Shown: positions 63,877 through 64,000 of the stretch, in pieces | Numbering within the stretch: the stretch's first letter is position 1 | Layout of the letters: each line of letters begins with the position of its first letter | Assembly (NCBI RefSeq): GCF_007858255.1 | Contig: NZ_VFEU01000022.1 | Coordinates: forward strand, 21,185-85,184 | Length of the DNA stretch: 64,000 bases | From: Pseudomonas rhodesiae | GTDB lineage: Bacteria; Pseudomonadota; Gammaproteobacteria; Pseudomonadales; Pseudomonadaceae | Direction: 5' to 3' | The notes under the pieces: generated by a model | Told to the model about the DNA's origin: nothing | The model's database searches: none | Seen by the model: only the letters and a program-made list of their open reading frames with translations | Position numbers and translations under genes: made by a program

Positions 63877-64000
63877 AGGGAAACTCTGAAAAAGACTTTC
63901 TGATTTGGCAAAATACCGCGACCCCACCCACCGAGTTTCCCGATGAAGCAGATGACCTTCGCCGACGCCGAGTACGCTGGCAAGCGCAAGCAAACCCGCA
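63877..64000 (+). mobile_element. right IS5 copy, truncated by the window end
   Basis: The end AGGGAAACTCTGAAAAAGACTT closely matches the transposase-proximal end of the left copy, but with visible differences between the two (for example in the 60 bases before the ATG), so the copies are not identical. Confidence 0.88.
63943..64000 (+). CDS. IS5 transposase, N-terminal part only
   Basis: MKQMTFADAEYAGKRKQTR is identical to the start of the broken left copy. The rest lies beyond the window, so whether this copy is intact and could mobilise the ptx unit is not seen. Confidence 0.88.
   Translation, partial: MKQMTFADAEYAGKRKQTR

Overview
The window is a Pseudomonas chromosome segment, most likely of the P. 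fluorescens group. It carries the classic nadD-rsfS-rlmH-mrdA-rodA-mltB-rlpA-dacA-lipB-lipA cluster, the leuS-lptE-holA and lnt-corC-ybeY-phoH-miaB blocks, and many REP/REPIN palindromes whose core reads GTGGGAGGGGGC...GCCCCC.

Bases 1 to about 47.7 kb are core genome. The order is a DedA-family protein, an alkyladenine glycosylase and proA, then a long plus-strand run for NAD synthesis, ribosome silencing, rod-shape peptidoglycan synthesis and lipoate synthesis. After an LD-carboxypeptidase and a second MltB-type transglycosylase comes a short arfA with an intragenic hairpin. The minus strand then holds holA-lptE-leuS, lnt-corC-ybeY-phoH, miaB, hemL-thiE and thiD. On the plus strand lie an orphan 7TMR-DISM hybrid histidine kinase, an AidB-like acyl-CoA dehydrogenase, AMP nucleosidase and a pseudouridine synthase. 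An Lrp regulator, a cation efflux protein and the helicase hrpB finish the block.

Two accessory segments interrupt this. The first (about 21.8-25.3 kb) lies between a DUF218 gene and lnt. An AT-rich 0.5 kb leader precedes three tandem paralogues of unknown function. The middle one has the Q-x5-C ... H ... D-x-W-G layout of a papain-like cysteine protease. The third has Ser in place of Cys. The first lacks both the Cys and the whole His segment.

The second starts directly after hrpB and runs to the window end. It opens with a four-gene cassette of three large tyrosine recombinases plus a small HTH/coiled-coil protein, resembling a Gamma-Mobile-Trio (GMT) type island. A gene fusing an FtsK-gamma DNA-binding domain to a HIRAN domain follows. 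Next is a phosphite-oxidation operon, ptxABCDE (ABC importer, NAD-dependent phosphite dehydrogenase, LysR regulator), between two oppositely oriented IS5 copies. The left IS5 is itself split by a group II intron and by an IS3-family element. The cargo probably lets the host import phosphite and oxidise it to phosphate.

No tRNA, rRNA or CRISPR array was recognised.
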